A DNA stretch of 38,057 nucleotides. It comes from an uncultured Gemmatimonadota bacterium (GTDB taxonomy: Bacteria > Gemmatimonadota > Gemmatimonadetes > Gemmatimonadales > GWC2-71-9). The position numbers were made by a program, and so were the translations under genes. The DNA lies in assembly GCA_946887295.1 (NCBI GenBank), contig CAMPKP010000015.1:1-38057 (forward strand), written 5' to 3'. The notes beneath the pieces are model-generated. The model saw nothing but the letters and a program-made list of their open reading frames with translations, ran no database searches and was not told the DNA's origin. Shown here piece after piece: positions 26,535 to 33,285 of this stretch. Each line of letters starts with the position of its first letter. Position 1 is the stretch's first letter.

Positions 26535-29192
26535 GTGAATGTTGAAGTGGCCGCTTCCTACTGGACTGCCGGCGTCAGAAAGGAAATCCTTCCGAACGGT
26601 CTCACCGTCCTGATCCAGCCCGATCACTCCGCTCCGGTGGTCGCGGTCGTCACCCACGTCAAGGCGGGCTTCTTCGACGAGCCCGACCGCTGGACCGGGA
26701 TCTCCCACGTCCTCGAGCACATGTTCTTCAAGGGCACCCGTCGCCGGGGGGTCGGGGCGATCGCGCGGGAGACCAAGAGCGTGGGCGGCTACCTCAACGC
26801 CAGCACCACGTACGACCACACCACCTACTTCACCGTCCTGCCCGCCTCGGGTCTCGAGGCCGCGCTCGACATCCAGTCGGACGCCCTCCGCAACTCCGTC
26901 ATAGACCCGGGCGAGCTGGCTCGCGAGCTTCAGGTCATCATCCAGGAAGCCAAGCGGAAGCTGGACTCGCCATCCTCCGTGGCCTACGAGACGCTGCACG
27001 AGGTGATGTTCGACCGGCACCGCATCCGGCGCTGGCGAATCGGACGGGAGGAGGAGCTCGCCCGCCTCACCCGGGACGATCTCTGGGCCTACTACCGATC
27101 CCGCTACGTGCCCGAGCGCACCATCGTCTCGATCGTGGGCGCGGTGGACCCCGAGCGAGCCCTGGCCCTCGCGCGCGCGGCGTACGCCGACTGGCCGCCG
27201 ATGGCGGGGGCGGTGGATCGATCGCCCGAGGAGCCGGAGCACCGCGAGGTCCGAGCGCGGACGCTCCGGGGAGACGTGACCCAGGCCGAGCTGGTGCTCG
27301 GCTGGCACGCGGTGCCCCCGCTGCATCCCGACGCCACCGCGCTCGATCTCGCCGCGGCCGTACTCGGCTCGGGGCGGGGGAGCTGGCTCTACCGCTCCCT
27401 TCGCGAGCCCGGCACCGTGACCTGGGTGGCGGCGCACAACTACGCGCCGACGGAGCTGGGCGTCTTCAGCGTGAGCGCGGAGCTCCGACCGGACCGACTC
27501 GAGTCGGCGGTCAATGGGATCGCGGAGGCGATCTCGCGCATCGCCCTGGTCGGGCCCGGCGCCGAAGAGCTGGAGCGGGCCCGTACTCTGGTGCGCGCAC
27601 GCTGGGCGCGCCGGCTCGAGTCCATGGAGGGGCGGGCGAGTGCGCTCGCCGCGGCCGAAGCCCTGGAAGACGTCGGGCTGCTCGACCGGGAGTATGCGAT
27701 GCTCGGCGCCGTCGGGCCGGACGAGGTCCGCGAGGCCGCGGCCCGCCATCTCCTCCCGGACGCCGTCGCCGGGGTAGCCTATCTGCCGACGGGGAGCGGG
27801 CGGGACCTCACCGCCGACGCTCTCGGACGAGCCTTCGCGGTGACGGAGGTGCACCCCGCACGCGCCACCGTCGCGCCCAAACCCGAGCGGCGGCCGGCGG
27901 TGCCTGCCGGCCGCAGCGAGGAGCACGGCGTGTCGGTCAGCCGGCTGCCCGGCGCCGATCTGCTGGTGTACCGGAAGTCCGGGGTCCCGCTGGTGAATCT
28001 CGGGATCTACGTTCCGCGCCGCCGATTCGATCCGCCGAACCAGGCCGGGCTCGGGTCGCTGCTGTCACGCGCGGCGGTGCGCGGCGCGGGCGAGCTGGAC
28101 GCGGCGGGGCTCGCGTTCGCCTTCGAGCGGCTGGGCGGCAGCCTCGCCACCAGCTCGGCGTCGGACTGGCTCGGTTTCGGCGCATCGGTGCTGTCCGAGA
28201 ACCTCTCCGAGGCGGCCACGCTGCTGGATACCGTCTTCACCCGGCCGCACCTGAAGGATGCCGACGTTCTGGCGGAGCGGGGGCTCATGGTCGCCGAGGC
28301 CGAGCAGGTGGCCGACGACATGTTCCGCTATCCCTTTCAGCTGGCTTTCTCCGCGGCCTTCGGCCAGTCGGGATACGGCCTCCCGGTCGGCGGCCTGCCG
28401 GAGACGCTGGCGGCCATCGCCCCGGCCGACGTTCGGGCGTGGCACGCCGCGGCGATGGGCGACGTGCGTCCGGTCGTGATCGCCGTCGGCGACGTGGATC
28501 CGGCCCGGGCGTCGGACGAGCTCGCCGGCGTGTTCGGCGCGCGGCCGCCGGTGGCGCCATCCACCCTCACCGAGCGGGTCGAGTGGATGCCGGGCGACGG
28601 CGCCGAGACGCCGGTCCGGGTGGTATCGAGGGATAAGGCGCAGGCCGCGCTCGCGATGGCCTTCCCCGGTCCGTCCCGCCGCGACCCGGACTACGCCGCT
28701 GCGCAGGTGTGGGGCGCCGTGGCCAGCGGACTGGGCGGGCGGCTGTTCGAGGCGCTGAGAGACCGGCGGTCGCTGGCTTACACCGTCGTCGCCACGGCGT
28801 GGCAAAAGGCCCGAGGCGGCGCGCTGCTCACCTACATCGCGACGTCGCCGGAGCGGGAGGAGGAGGCCCGCGAGGAGATGCTGGTGGAGCTGGAGCGGTT
28901 CACCAGGGAGCCGGTCACGGAGGCGGAGCTGCGGCAGGCCGTGAGCTATCTGGCGGGCCAGGCGGAGGTGAGCCGGCAGAGCGGCGGTGCGGTGGCGGGA
29001 GAGATCCTGGAGGCCTGGCTGGCCGGCGGTGGGCTCGTGGAGCTGGAGGACCCCGCGGCGCGGTTCCTGGCGGTCGGTGCGGAGGACATCCTCCGGGTCG
29101 CGGCCACATCACTCGATCCGACCCGGAAGGCGGAAGGCGTGGTGCGCGGGACGGGAGCCGGCCGCTCGCCGGCCGCGGCGATGTCGGGCTGA
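26535..29192 (+). CDS. M16 family zinc metallopeptidase, two fused halves
   Basis: 885 residues. The N-terminal half has the inverted zinc motif H58-x-x-E61-H62 (HVLEHMFFKGT) and the distant ligand E138 in IIQEAKRK, 76 residues after H62, the spacing expected for M16 enzymes. The second half (from about 460) has the M16 fold (LVYRKSGVPLVNLGIYVPRR… AGLGSLLSRAAVRG) but no HxxEH, so it is the non-catalytic partner. The SLAYTVVATAW segment near residue 750 supplies the usual substrate-binding Arg/Tyr region. No signal peptide is seen. The GTG at 26535 is chosen because homology begins there. PqqF and PqqG-type proteases belong to this family, and the pqq operon about 6 kb away lacks one. Confidence 0.92.
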   Translation: MNVEVAASYWTAGVRKEILPNGLTVLIQPDHSAPVVAVVTHVKAGFFDEPDRWTGISHVLEHMFFKGTRRRGVGAIARETKSVGGYLNASTTYDHTTYFTVLPASGLEAALDIQSDALRNSVIDPGELARELQVIIQEAKRKLDSPSSVAYETLHEVMFDRHRIRRWRIGREEELARLTRDDLWAYYRSRYVPERTIVSIVGAVDPERALALARAAYADWPPMAGAVDRSPEEPEHREVRARTLRGDVTQAELVLGWHAVPPLHPDATALDLAAAVLGSGRGSWLYRSLREPGTVTWVAAHNYAPTELGVFSVSAELRPDRLESAVNGIAEAISRIALVGPGAEELERARTLVRARWARRLESMEGRASALAAAEALEDVGLLDREYAMLGAVGPDEVREAAARHLLPDAVAGVAYLPTGSGRDLTADALGRAFAVTEVHPARATVAPKPERRPAVPAGRSEEHGVSVSRLPGADLLVYRKSGVPLVNLGIYVPRRRFDPPNQAGLGSLLSRAAVRGAGELDAAGLAFAFERLGGSLATSSASDWLGFGASVLSENLSEAATLLDTVFTRPHLKDADVLAERGLMVAEAEQVADDMFRYPFQLAFSAAFGQSGYGLPVGGLPETLAAIAPADVRAWHAAAMGDVRPVVIAVGDVDPARASDELAGVFGARPPVAPSTLTERVEWMPGDGAETPVRVVSRDKAQAALAMAFPGPSRRDPDYAAAQVWGAVASGLGGRLFEALRDRRSLAYTVVATAWQKARGGALLTYIATSPEREEEAREEMLVELERFTREPVTEAELRQAVSYLAGQAEVSRQSGGAVAGEILEAWLAGGGLVELEDPAARFLAVGAEDILRVAATSLDPTRKAEGVVRGTGAGRSPAAAMSG

Positions 29193-29504
29193 TCAGAGCG
29201 CCGCGCCGAACCTCCGGGCGATCACCTCGGCGCCGCGCGAGGCATCCGCCGGCTCGCGCGCGACGACGTCCACCAGGCAGATTCCTTCCTCGGGCACGGC
29301 GTGGATCACGACGTGCCCGTTGTGACACAGCATGCCCACCGAGATGCCGCGGGGCCCCTCACGGACGACCGGCGGCCCCAGGGCCGACATTCCCACCGCG
29401 CCTGCCGCCGCCACGACCACCGACGACAGCCCATCCACGTCGGCCAGCCTGGCCGAGACCAGGTCGGTCAGCTCGAGAATCGCCTGATTGAAGGTGGGGC
29501 TCAC
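29193..29504 (-). CDS. SpeD (S-adenosylmethionine decarboxylase)-like protein, catalytic residues lost
   Basis: 103 residues from a GTG overlapping the upstream gene in a GTGA junction. From residue 51 it aligns without gaps to my recollection of Thermotoga SpeD: PRGIS for PYGVS, then GHVVIHAVPEEGICLVDV for SHLTIHTWPEYGYAAIDL. Ser55 and His68 are kept, but the self-cleaving Ser63 is Gly63 and catalytic Cys83 is Arg83. Without Ser63 no pyruvoyl group can form, so SAM decarboxylation is not expected. It may bind SAM or a related ligand, or have another role. The frame is open far upstream, but that part overlaps the nucleotidyltransferase gene. Its stop abuts the stop of the M16 gene. Confidence 0.65.
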   Translation of the reverse strand: MSPTFNQAILELTDLVSARLADVDGLSSVVVAAAGAVGMSALGPPVVREGPRGISVGMLCHNGHVVIHAVPEEGICLVDVVAREPADASRGAEVIARRFGAAL

Positions 29505-30271
29505 GGGCGCGCCGGAAAGCTGGCCACCGCGTCCCGGTAGCCTTCGGGGACGCCGACGTCGAAGAACCTCGCCTCGCTCACCACCCCGGCCAGCGCCCCG
29601 CGCCTGGCGAGCCGCTGCATCACCGGGACATCGTCGAGCTCCGCGCCGGCCGGGATGCCGCGTCCCACTTCCTCGAACTCCTCGAGTATGCCGGCGGGAA
29701 ACACGATCCGGCCGATCGGTGTGACCGCCGCGGCCTCGCCCGCCGTATCGAAGCGCCCCTTCCCCTTGTCGGCGATGTCGGTCACCCGCAGCCACCCGTC
29801 CGGGGCGCGCTCGACTCGCGCCCGGCCGGTGGCACCCTTCAGGGCCGCGCCTTCCCGCGAGATCTCGGCAAGGAGCACGGTCGCCAGACGGGTGGCGCGG
29901 TGAGTGCGGAGCAGGGGGATTGTCGGGTTGGGTCCCAGGAACAGATTGTCCGGGAGCAGGGCGACGAAAGGCTCGCTGCCCACCTGGTCGCGGACCCGGA
30001 GGAAGGCGTCGCCCAGACCCCGGGGATGCTCCTGCGGGACGAACTCGAGCTCGAGCGGCCCGGCGTAGCTGCGGGCCACCGCTTCGAGGATCGGCTTGTG
30101 GGGGTTGGTGATGATGATGGCGCGGAGCAGCCCGGCGTCCGCGGCTTCGTCCAGGGTCCAGTGCAGGACCGGCCGCAAGGCGACCGGCAGCATCTCCTTG
30201 GGCAGCCAGCGGGTAATCGGATACAGGCGGGTACCGAGTCCCCCGCAGGGTATGACCGCGGTCTCCAGCAT
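29501..30271 (-). CDS. Sugar-phosphate nucleotidyltransferase (GalU/RmlA-like)
   Basis: 256 residues starting MLETAVIPCGGLGTRLYPITRWLPKEMLPV, the nucleotide-binding signature of the GalU/RmlA group (G-G-x-G-T-R-L-x-P-x-T…PKEMLPV). Later motifs are PQEHPRGLGDAFLRV and FVALLPDNLFLG, with an aspartate for metal, and the ending FFDVGVPEGYRDAVASF. It most resembles UTP-glucose-1-phosphate uridylyltransferases, which make UDP-glucose for surface polysaccharides and lipids. The exact sugar cannot be told, so I give no symbol. The ATG at 30271 begins homology, divergent from the phosphatidyltransferase gene, and it is translationally coupled to the SpeD-like gene. Confidence 0.88.
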   Translation of the reverse strand: MLETAVIPCGGLGTRLYPITRWLPKEMLPVALRPVLHWTLDEAADAGLLRAIIITNPHKPILEAVARSYAGPLELEFVPQEHPRGLGDAFLRVRDQVGSEPFVALLPDNLFLGPNPTIPLLRTHRATRLATVLLAEISREGAALKGATGRARVERAPDGWLRVTDIADKGKGRFDTAGEAAAVTPIGRIVFPAGILEEFEEVGRGIPAGAELDDVPVMQRLARRGALAGVVSEARFFDVGVPEGYRDAVASFPARP

Positions 30272-30348
30272 GTCAGCGGATGTACTTGGCGACGAGTATC
30301 TTGTACGCCAGGCGCCGCAGGTCGGGGCCTGCCAGCGAAAGGAGCAAG

Positions 30349-30909
30349 GTGTCCGAAAGTAGTCCTCGCCAGAGGGGGGATCAAGGCCGGTCACGGTGGA
30401 CGACGGCGGACCTGCTCAGCGTCGTGCGCATCCCGCTCGCGGTCGCCTTTCCGCTGGTCTCCAACCGCTGGCGGCTGGTCATCCTCGGCATCGCGGCGGG
30501 CACCGATCTGCTCGACGGGCCTCTGGCGCGCCGGTTCGGCGCCTCGGCGCTGGGAAGCCTGATCGATCCGGTGGCGGACAAGCTCTTCATGGCGTCCGCC
30601 TTCGGCGTGGTGGCGGTCTCAGGCCGACTGGAGCCGTACGAGATCGCGGGGGTTCTGCTGCGGGACATCGTGGCGACGGTCGCGTTCGTCGTCACGCTCT
30701 TTTCCAAGCGCCCGCGCGCCATCCCCGCCCGGGCCGGCGGCAAGGCGGTCACGGTGGCCCAGGTGCTCACGCTGGTGGCCTTCCTCACCGAGTCCTCGCT
30801 GCTCCGACCCATGGCGTGGGCCACGACGGCGATCGCCGTCTACGCGATCTGGGACTACTACCGGGTCGCGCCGGCCGCCGAGCGGCGGGTGGGAGGAGCG
30901 GAAGGATGA
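30349..30909 (+). CDS. CDP-alcohol phosphatidyltransferase family protein
   Basis: 186 residues with the family signature D-x-x-D-G-x-x-A-R-x8-G-x3-D-x3-D, visible as DLLDGPLARR…GSLIDPVADK, plus four to six membrane helices (ADLLSVVRIPLAVAFPLV, ALITSV-like VAFVVTLF, VLTLVAFL, TTAIAVYAIWDYY). These inner-membrane enzymes attach an alcohol such as glycerol-3-phosphate to a CDP-diacylglycerol; PgsA is the best-known member. I chose the GTG at 30349 because AAAGGAG lies just before it. An ATG at 30280 would overlap the divergent promoter and has no ribosome site. It overlaps the OsmC gene by 4 nt. Confidence 0.85.
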   Translation: MSESSPRQRGDQGRSRWTTADLLSVVRIPLAVAFPLVSNRWRLVILGIAAGTDLLDGPLARRFGASALGSLIDPVADKLFMASAFGVVAVSGRLEPYEIAGVLLRDIVATVAFVVTLFSKRPRAIPARAGGKAVTVAQVLTLVAFLTESSLLRPMAWATTAIAVYAIWDYYRVAPAAERRVGGAEG

Positions 30910-31316
30910 CGTCCGAAACGAAGCGCGCCGGCGTGGTGTGGCAGAGCGGTCTGGTCTTCCGGGGCGGCGAAGCGGGCGGGCCGGAGGTGGTGATCGACGG
31001 CGACAACCGGGCGGGACCCGGCCCGATGGTCACGCTGCTGCTCGCAGCGGCGGCGTGCACCGGCTCCGACGTCGTCGTCATCCTGGAGAAGATGCGGGTG
31101 ACGCTCCGCGAGCTCCGCATCGAGGTCACGGGCGTCAGGCGGGAGCAGGAGCCGAGGCGGTACACCTCGATCCGCTTCGACTTCCATGTGGCCGGAGAGG
31201 GGGTGGACGAGCCCCGGGCGCGGCGCGCCGTCAGCCTGTCGCTGGAGAAATACTGCTCGGTCGTCGCCTCGCTCGCGCCCGACATCCAGATCACCTATGG
31301 CCTCACGCTGGCTTAG
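30906..31316 (+). CDS. OsmC family protein
   Basis: 136 residues with the OsmC/Ohr layout: an N-terminal strand pair, the long helix MVTLLLAAAACTGSDVVVILEKM holding the first redox cysteine, and the second cysteine in SLEKYCSVVASLA. The two cysteines are the peroxidatic and resolving pair of organic hydroperoxide peroxidases in this family. The exact subgroup (YhfA-like, given LREL-RIEVTGVRREQEPRRYTSI) is inferred. It begins in an ATGA overlap with the phosphatidyltransferase gene and overlaps the following exported-protein gene by 20 nt. Confidence 0.9.
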   Translation: MTSETKRAGVVWQSGLVFRGGEAGGPEVVIDGDNRAGPGPMVTLLLAAAACTGSDVVVILEKMRVTLRELRIEVTGVRREQEPRRYTSIRFDFHVAGEGVDEPRARRAVSLSLEKYCSVVASLAPDIQITYGLTLA

Positions 31317-31761
31317 CGTGGTGGCGGCGCTGGTGGCCGCTGCCCCCGCCGGCGCTCAACAGGTGAAGGAGCTGGGCATACAGGCCGTCGGAACCCTCTC
31401 CGATCCGGCGCTGGCCGTGGGCGGCGTGTACGGGGCCTGGCGCCCGTCATCGCGAGGCCGGATCTCGGCGGCGCTCGGCCTGGGCGGCAGCGACGGCCAG
31501 ACGGCGTGGCGGGGGGAGCTGCTGGGTCACTTCCTTCTCGCTCCCGCGAGGCGGCAAGGAGTGGGCGTCTACCTGGCGGGGGGCGTGGCGGCCGTGGGCG
31601 GGCCGGCGGAGCGCGGCTATCTCGTCCTGGCGATCGGGCTCGAGGACCGGCCAGGCGGGCCTTCGGGATGGTTCGCGGAGGCCGGTGTGGGGGGCGGGGC
31701 GCGCCTCTCGGCGGGCTATCGGTGGCGGTGGTTCCCGGCGTGGTGGCGCCTGGTGCCATGA
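31297..31761 (+). CDS. Small exported protein, outer-membrane-like
   Basis: 154 residues with a signal peptide (MASRWLSVVAALVAAAPAGAQQ, cleavage probably after GAQ). The mature part is Gly-rich, with alternating hydrophobic strands (GVYGAWRPSSRGRISAALGLGG, GVGVYLAGGVAAVG, GWFAEAGVGGGARLSAGYRWRW) ending in aromatic residues, the pattern of a small outer-membrane beta-barrel. No family is recognised. The start at 31297 lies inside the end of the osmC frame. A strong hairpin follows 5 bp after the stop. Confidence 0.7.
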   Translation: MASRWLSVVAALVAAAPAGAQQVKELGIQAVGTLSDPALAVGGVYGAWRPSSRGRISAALGLGGSDGQTAWRGELLGHFLLAPARRQGVGVYLAGGVAAVGGPAERGYLVLAIGLEDRPGGPSGWFAEAGVGGGARLSAGYRWRWFPAWWRLVP

Positions 31762-31765
31762 AGAA

Positions 31766-31795
31766 AGCGCCCCGGGGTGTGTACCCCGGGGCGCT
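31766..31795. terminator. Bidirectional hairpin terminator
   Basis: A perfect 12-bp stem AGCGCCCCGGGG / CCCCGGGGCGCT (extendable by a T-A pair, loop GTGT) lies between the + gene ending at 31761 and the − gene ending at 31814. AAGAAA on the left gives the minus-strand transcript a U-rich tail after the stem; the plus side has only GCGTCCTT. Confidence 0.85.
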
Positions 31796-31813
31796 GCGTC
31801 CTTACAAGAGGGC

Positions 31814-32080
31814 TCAGGCGGCGCCCGATGCCGCTGTCTCGGCCTTCCGCTGGACCGGCTGGCTGAACCGCTCACCCAATACCCGGAGCTGGTCGAGCTC
31901 TTCCTTGCTCAGGTCCTCGTACCGATCGGCCAGGTACAGCATGGTGTCGTCGAACCAGTCCTTCTGATGCTCCGGAAGGGCGTCGATGACGCCGCAGCGG
32001 AGGATGTGGCTGAACATCTCATCACGGGCCTGGGAGAATGACACCGCTTCGGAGTCGCGCCGGAGTTTCTTCGTCTTCAT
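31814..32080 (-). CDS. Small acidic/basic hypothetical protein
   Basis: 88 residues, helical, no signal or membrane segment. It begins MKTKKLRRDSEAVSFSQARDEMF and contains HILRCGVIDALPEHQKDWFDDTMLYLADRYEDLSKEELDQL, a helix-turn-helix-length alternation that could be a small DNA- or protein-binding domain. I do not recognise the family. The ATG at 32080 has AAGGAAGG upstream, and an unusually good promoter with an overlapping palindrome precedes it, so the gene is probably tightly regulated and well expressed. It faces away from the gene at 32286. Confidence 0.75.
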   Translation of the reverse strand: MKTKKLRRDSEAVSFSQARDEMFSHILRCGVIDALPEHQKDWFDDTMLYLADRYEDLSKEELDQLRVLGERFSQPVQRKAETAASGAA

Positions 32081-32135
32081 CTACCTTCCTTCTCACGGCA
32101 AGATTACCGTGTGTGTGGGGGCTGGGGTCACGATC

Positions 32136-32166
32136 AATATAAACTGTTTGCACCTTTTGGTGCAAA
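32136..32166 (-). promoter_or_regulatory. Promoter with overlapping palindromic operator
   Basis: On the minus strand TTGCAC (32165-32160) and TATATT (32141-32136) form a good sigma-70 pair with an 18-nt spacer, about 55 bp upstream of the 88-residue protein gene. The -35 is embedded in the dyad TTTGCACC-N4-GGTGCAAA (32147-32166), with 8-bp perfect arms. The half-site TGCACC/GGTGCA resembles NtrC-type sites but with 4 instead of 5 spacer bases. A bound repressor there would block RNA polymerase. Confidence 0.6.
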
Positions 32167-32285
32167 GGGTTGTTCAGCGCGAATGACGGGTCGCGGCACG
32201 GGCCTCGAGGACCCAATTTCGCGATCGAAGCCGGAGGGGCTGTGATGCCTCCCACACTCCGCGCTCGTGTTATCATTACCCCTGC

Positions 32286-32588
32286 ATGGCAGACCACGAC
32301 GAAGTGTATGACGATGCCCGGGCGGATCGGCTGGCGGCCCTGCTTCGAGGGCTGGCCCGGCGGATCCAGGAGCTCGACGAGGCGGGCCAGCTGTTGCGCG
32401 GGGCGCCGGAGCTTCTTCGACTGATGGGCGACGCCCGCAGCGAGCTGTTCCACTATGAGGTCCGCAGCACCTACGATTCTCCCGAGGTGGCGGACAGCCG
32501 CCGCATCGTGGAGGACGCTCAGCGACAGGATCCGTTCCACGACGAGCCGGAGGATGACGAGCCATGGCGGCGACGCCCGTCCGAATGA
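32286..32588 (+). CDS. Small hypothetical protein
   Basis: 100 residues, strongly charged, mostly helical (RLAALLRGLARRIQELDEAGQLLRGAPELLRLMGDARSELFHYEVRSTYDSPEVADSRRIV), ending in an Asp/Glu-Pro-rich tail. No membrane segment or known motif. The ATG at 32286 is preceded by a possible -10 (TATCAT, near 32270). It overlaps the DsbA-like gene by up to 25 nt, so the two are probably co-expressed. Function unknown; it could be a partner or regulator of the thiol oxidoreductase. Confidence 0.75.
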   Translation: MADHDEVYDDARADRLAALLRGLARRIQELDEAGQLLRGAPELLRLMGDARSELFHYEVRSTYDSPEVADSRRIVEDAQRQDPFHDEPEDDEPWRRRPSE

Positions 32589-33244
32589 AGCGTTTCTACG
32601 CCATCCTCGCGGGGATCGCCCTCGTGGGAATCGGGGCCCTGGGCTTCCTCGCGTCCCGCCCCCGCGTGGCGAGCATTCCCGCCAATGTGACCGTTCAGCC
32701 GGCCGACACCGCGGGGTTCCGCGGGTACATCAAGGGCTCGGAGAGCGCGCCGGTCGAGATCACCGAGTACGCCGACTACCAGTGCCCTTTCTGCCAGACC
32801 TTCGCCACGCTCCAGATGCCGACGATCGAGGAGCGCCTCATCAAGACCGGCAAGTTGCGGTGGCGCTATCGCGATTTTCCGCTGCAGCAACACGAGTTCG
32901 CGCGTCTGGCCGCCCATTCGGCCGCCTGCGCGGACGAGCAGGGCAAGTACTGGCAGCAGCATGATCGCATCTACGAGGGCCAGGCGGAGTGGTCGGCGGC
33001 CCGGGATGCCGGGGATCACTTCCGGAACTACGCGCGCGACATCGGGCTGGATCTCGCCCGCTACGACCAGTGCATGAAGTCGGGGAAATACGCCGGCAGG
33101 ATTCAGGCCAGCCTGGAGGAGGGCCAGCGGGCTGGTGTCGCCTCCACGCCGACGCTGCTGGTGGGGAACCGTCTGTATCAGGGCCGCATCGACTCCGATG
33201 CGATCAGGCGCCTGGTGGACTCCCTGGCGCCTTCCACTCCATGA
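32564..33244 (+). CDS. DsbA-family thiol:disulphide oxidoreductase, membrane-anchored
   Basis: 226 residues. An N-terminal hydrophobic segment (FYAILAGIALVGIGALGFLA, about 11-30) is a signal anchor. A DsbA-like thioredoxin fold follows, with active site C74-P-F-C77 (ADYQCPFCQTF) and the cis-proline loop VASTPTLLV. It acts outside the cytoplasm, making or isomerising disulphides. The start is uncertain: ATG 32564 has GGAGG 10 nt upstream, whereas ATG 32585 (7 residues shorter) overlaps the previous stop in an ATGA and begins MKRF. The CPFC pair with a DsbA insertion places it near BdbD/DsbG-like proteins. Confidence 0.9.
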   Translation: MAATPVRMKRFYAILAGIALVGIGALGFLASRPRVASIPANVTVQPADTAGFRGYIKGSESAPVEITEYADYQCPFCQTFATLQMPTIEERLIKTGKLRWRYRDFPLQQHEFARLAAHSAACADEQGKYWQQHDRIYEGQAEWSAARDAGDHFRNYARDIGLDLARYDQCMKSGKYAGRIQASLEEGQRAGVASTPTLLVGNRLYQGRIDSDAIRRLVDSLAPSTP

Positions 33245-33285
33245 ATCTCGAGGGGAGCGCGGCCGCGCGGCGCGGGAACGCCTGA

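Noticed and set aside
32147..32166. Classical NtrC binding site
   Set aside because: The half-sites TGCACC/GGTGCA fit, but the spacer is 4 rather than 5 bases and there is no sigma-54 promoter nearby. I kept it only as an unspecified operator.
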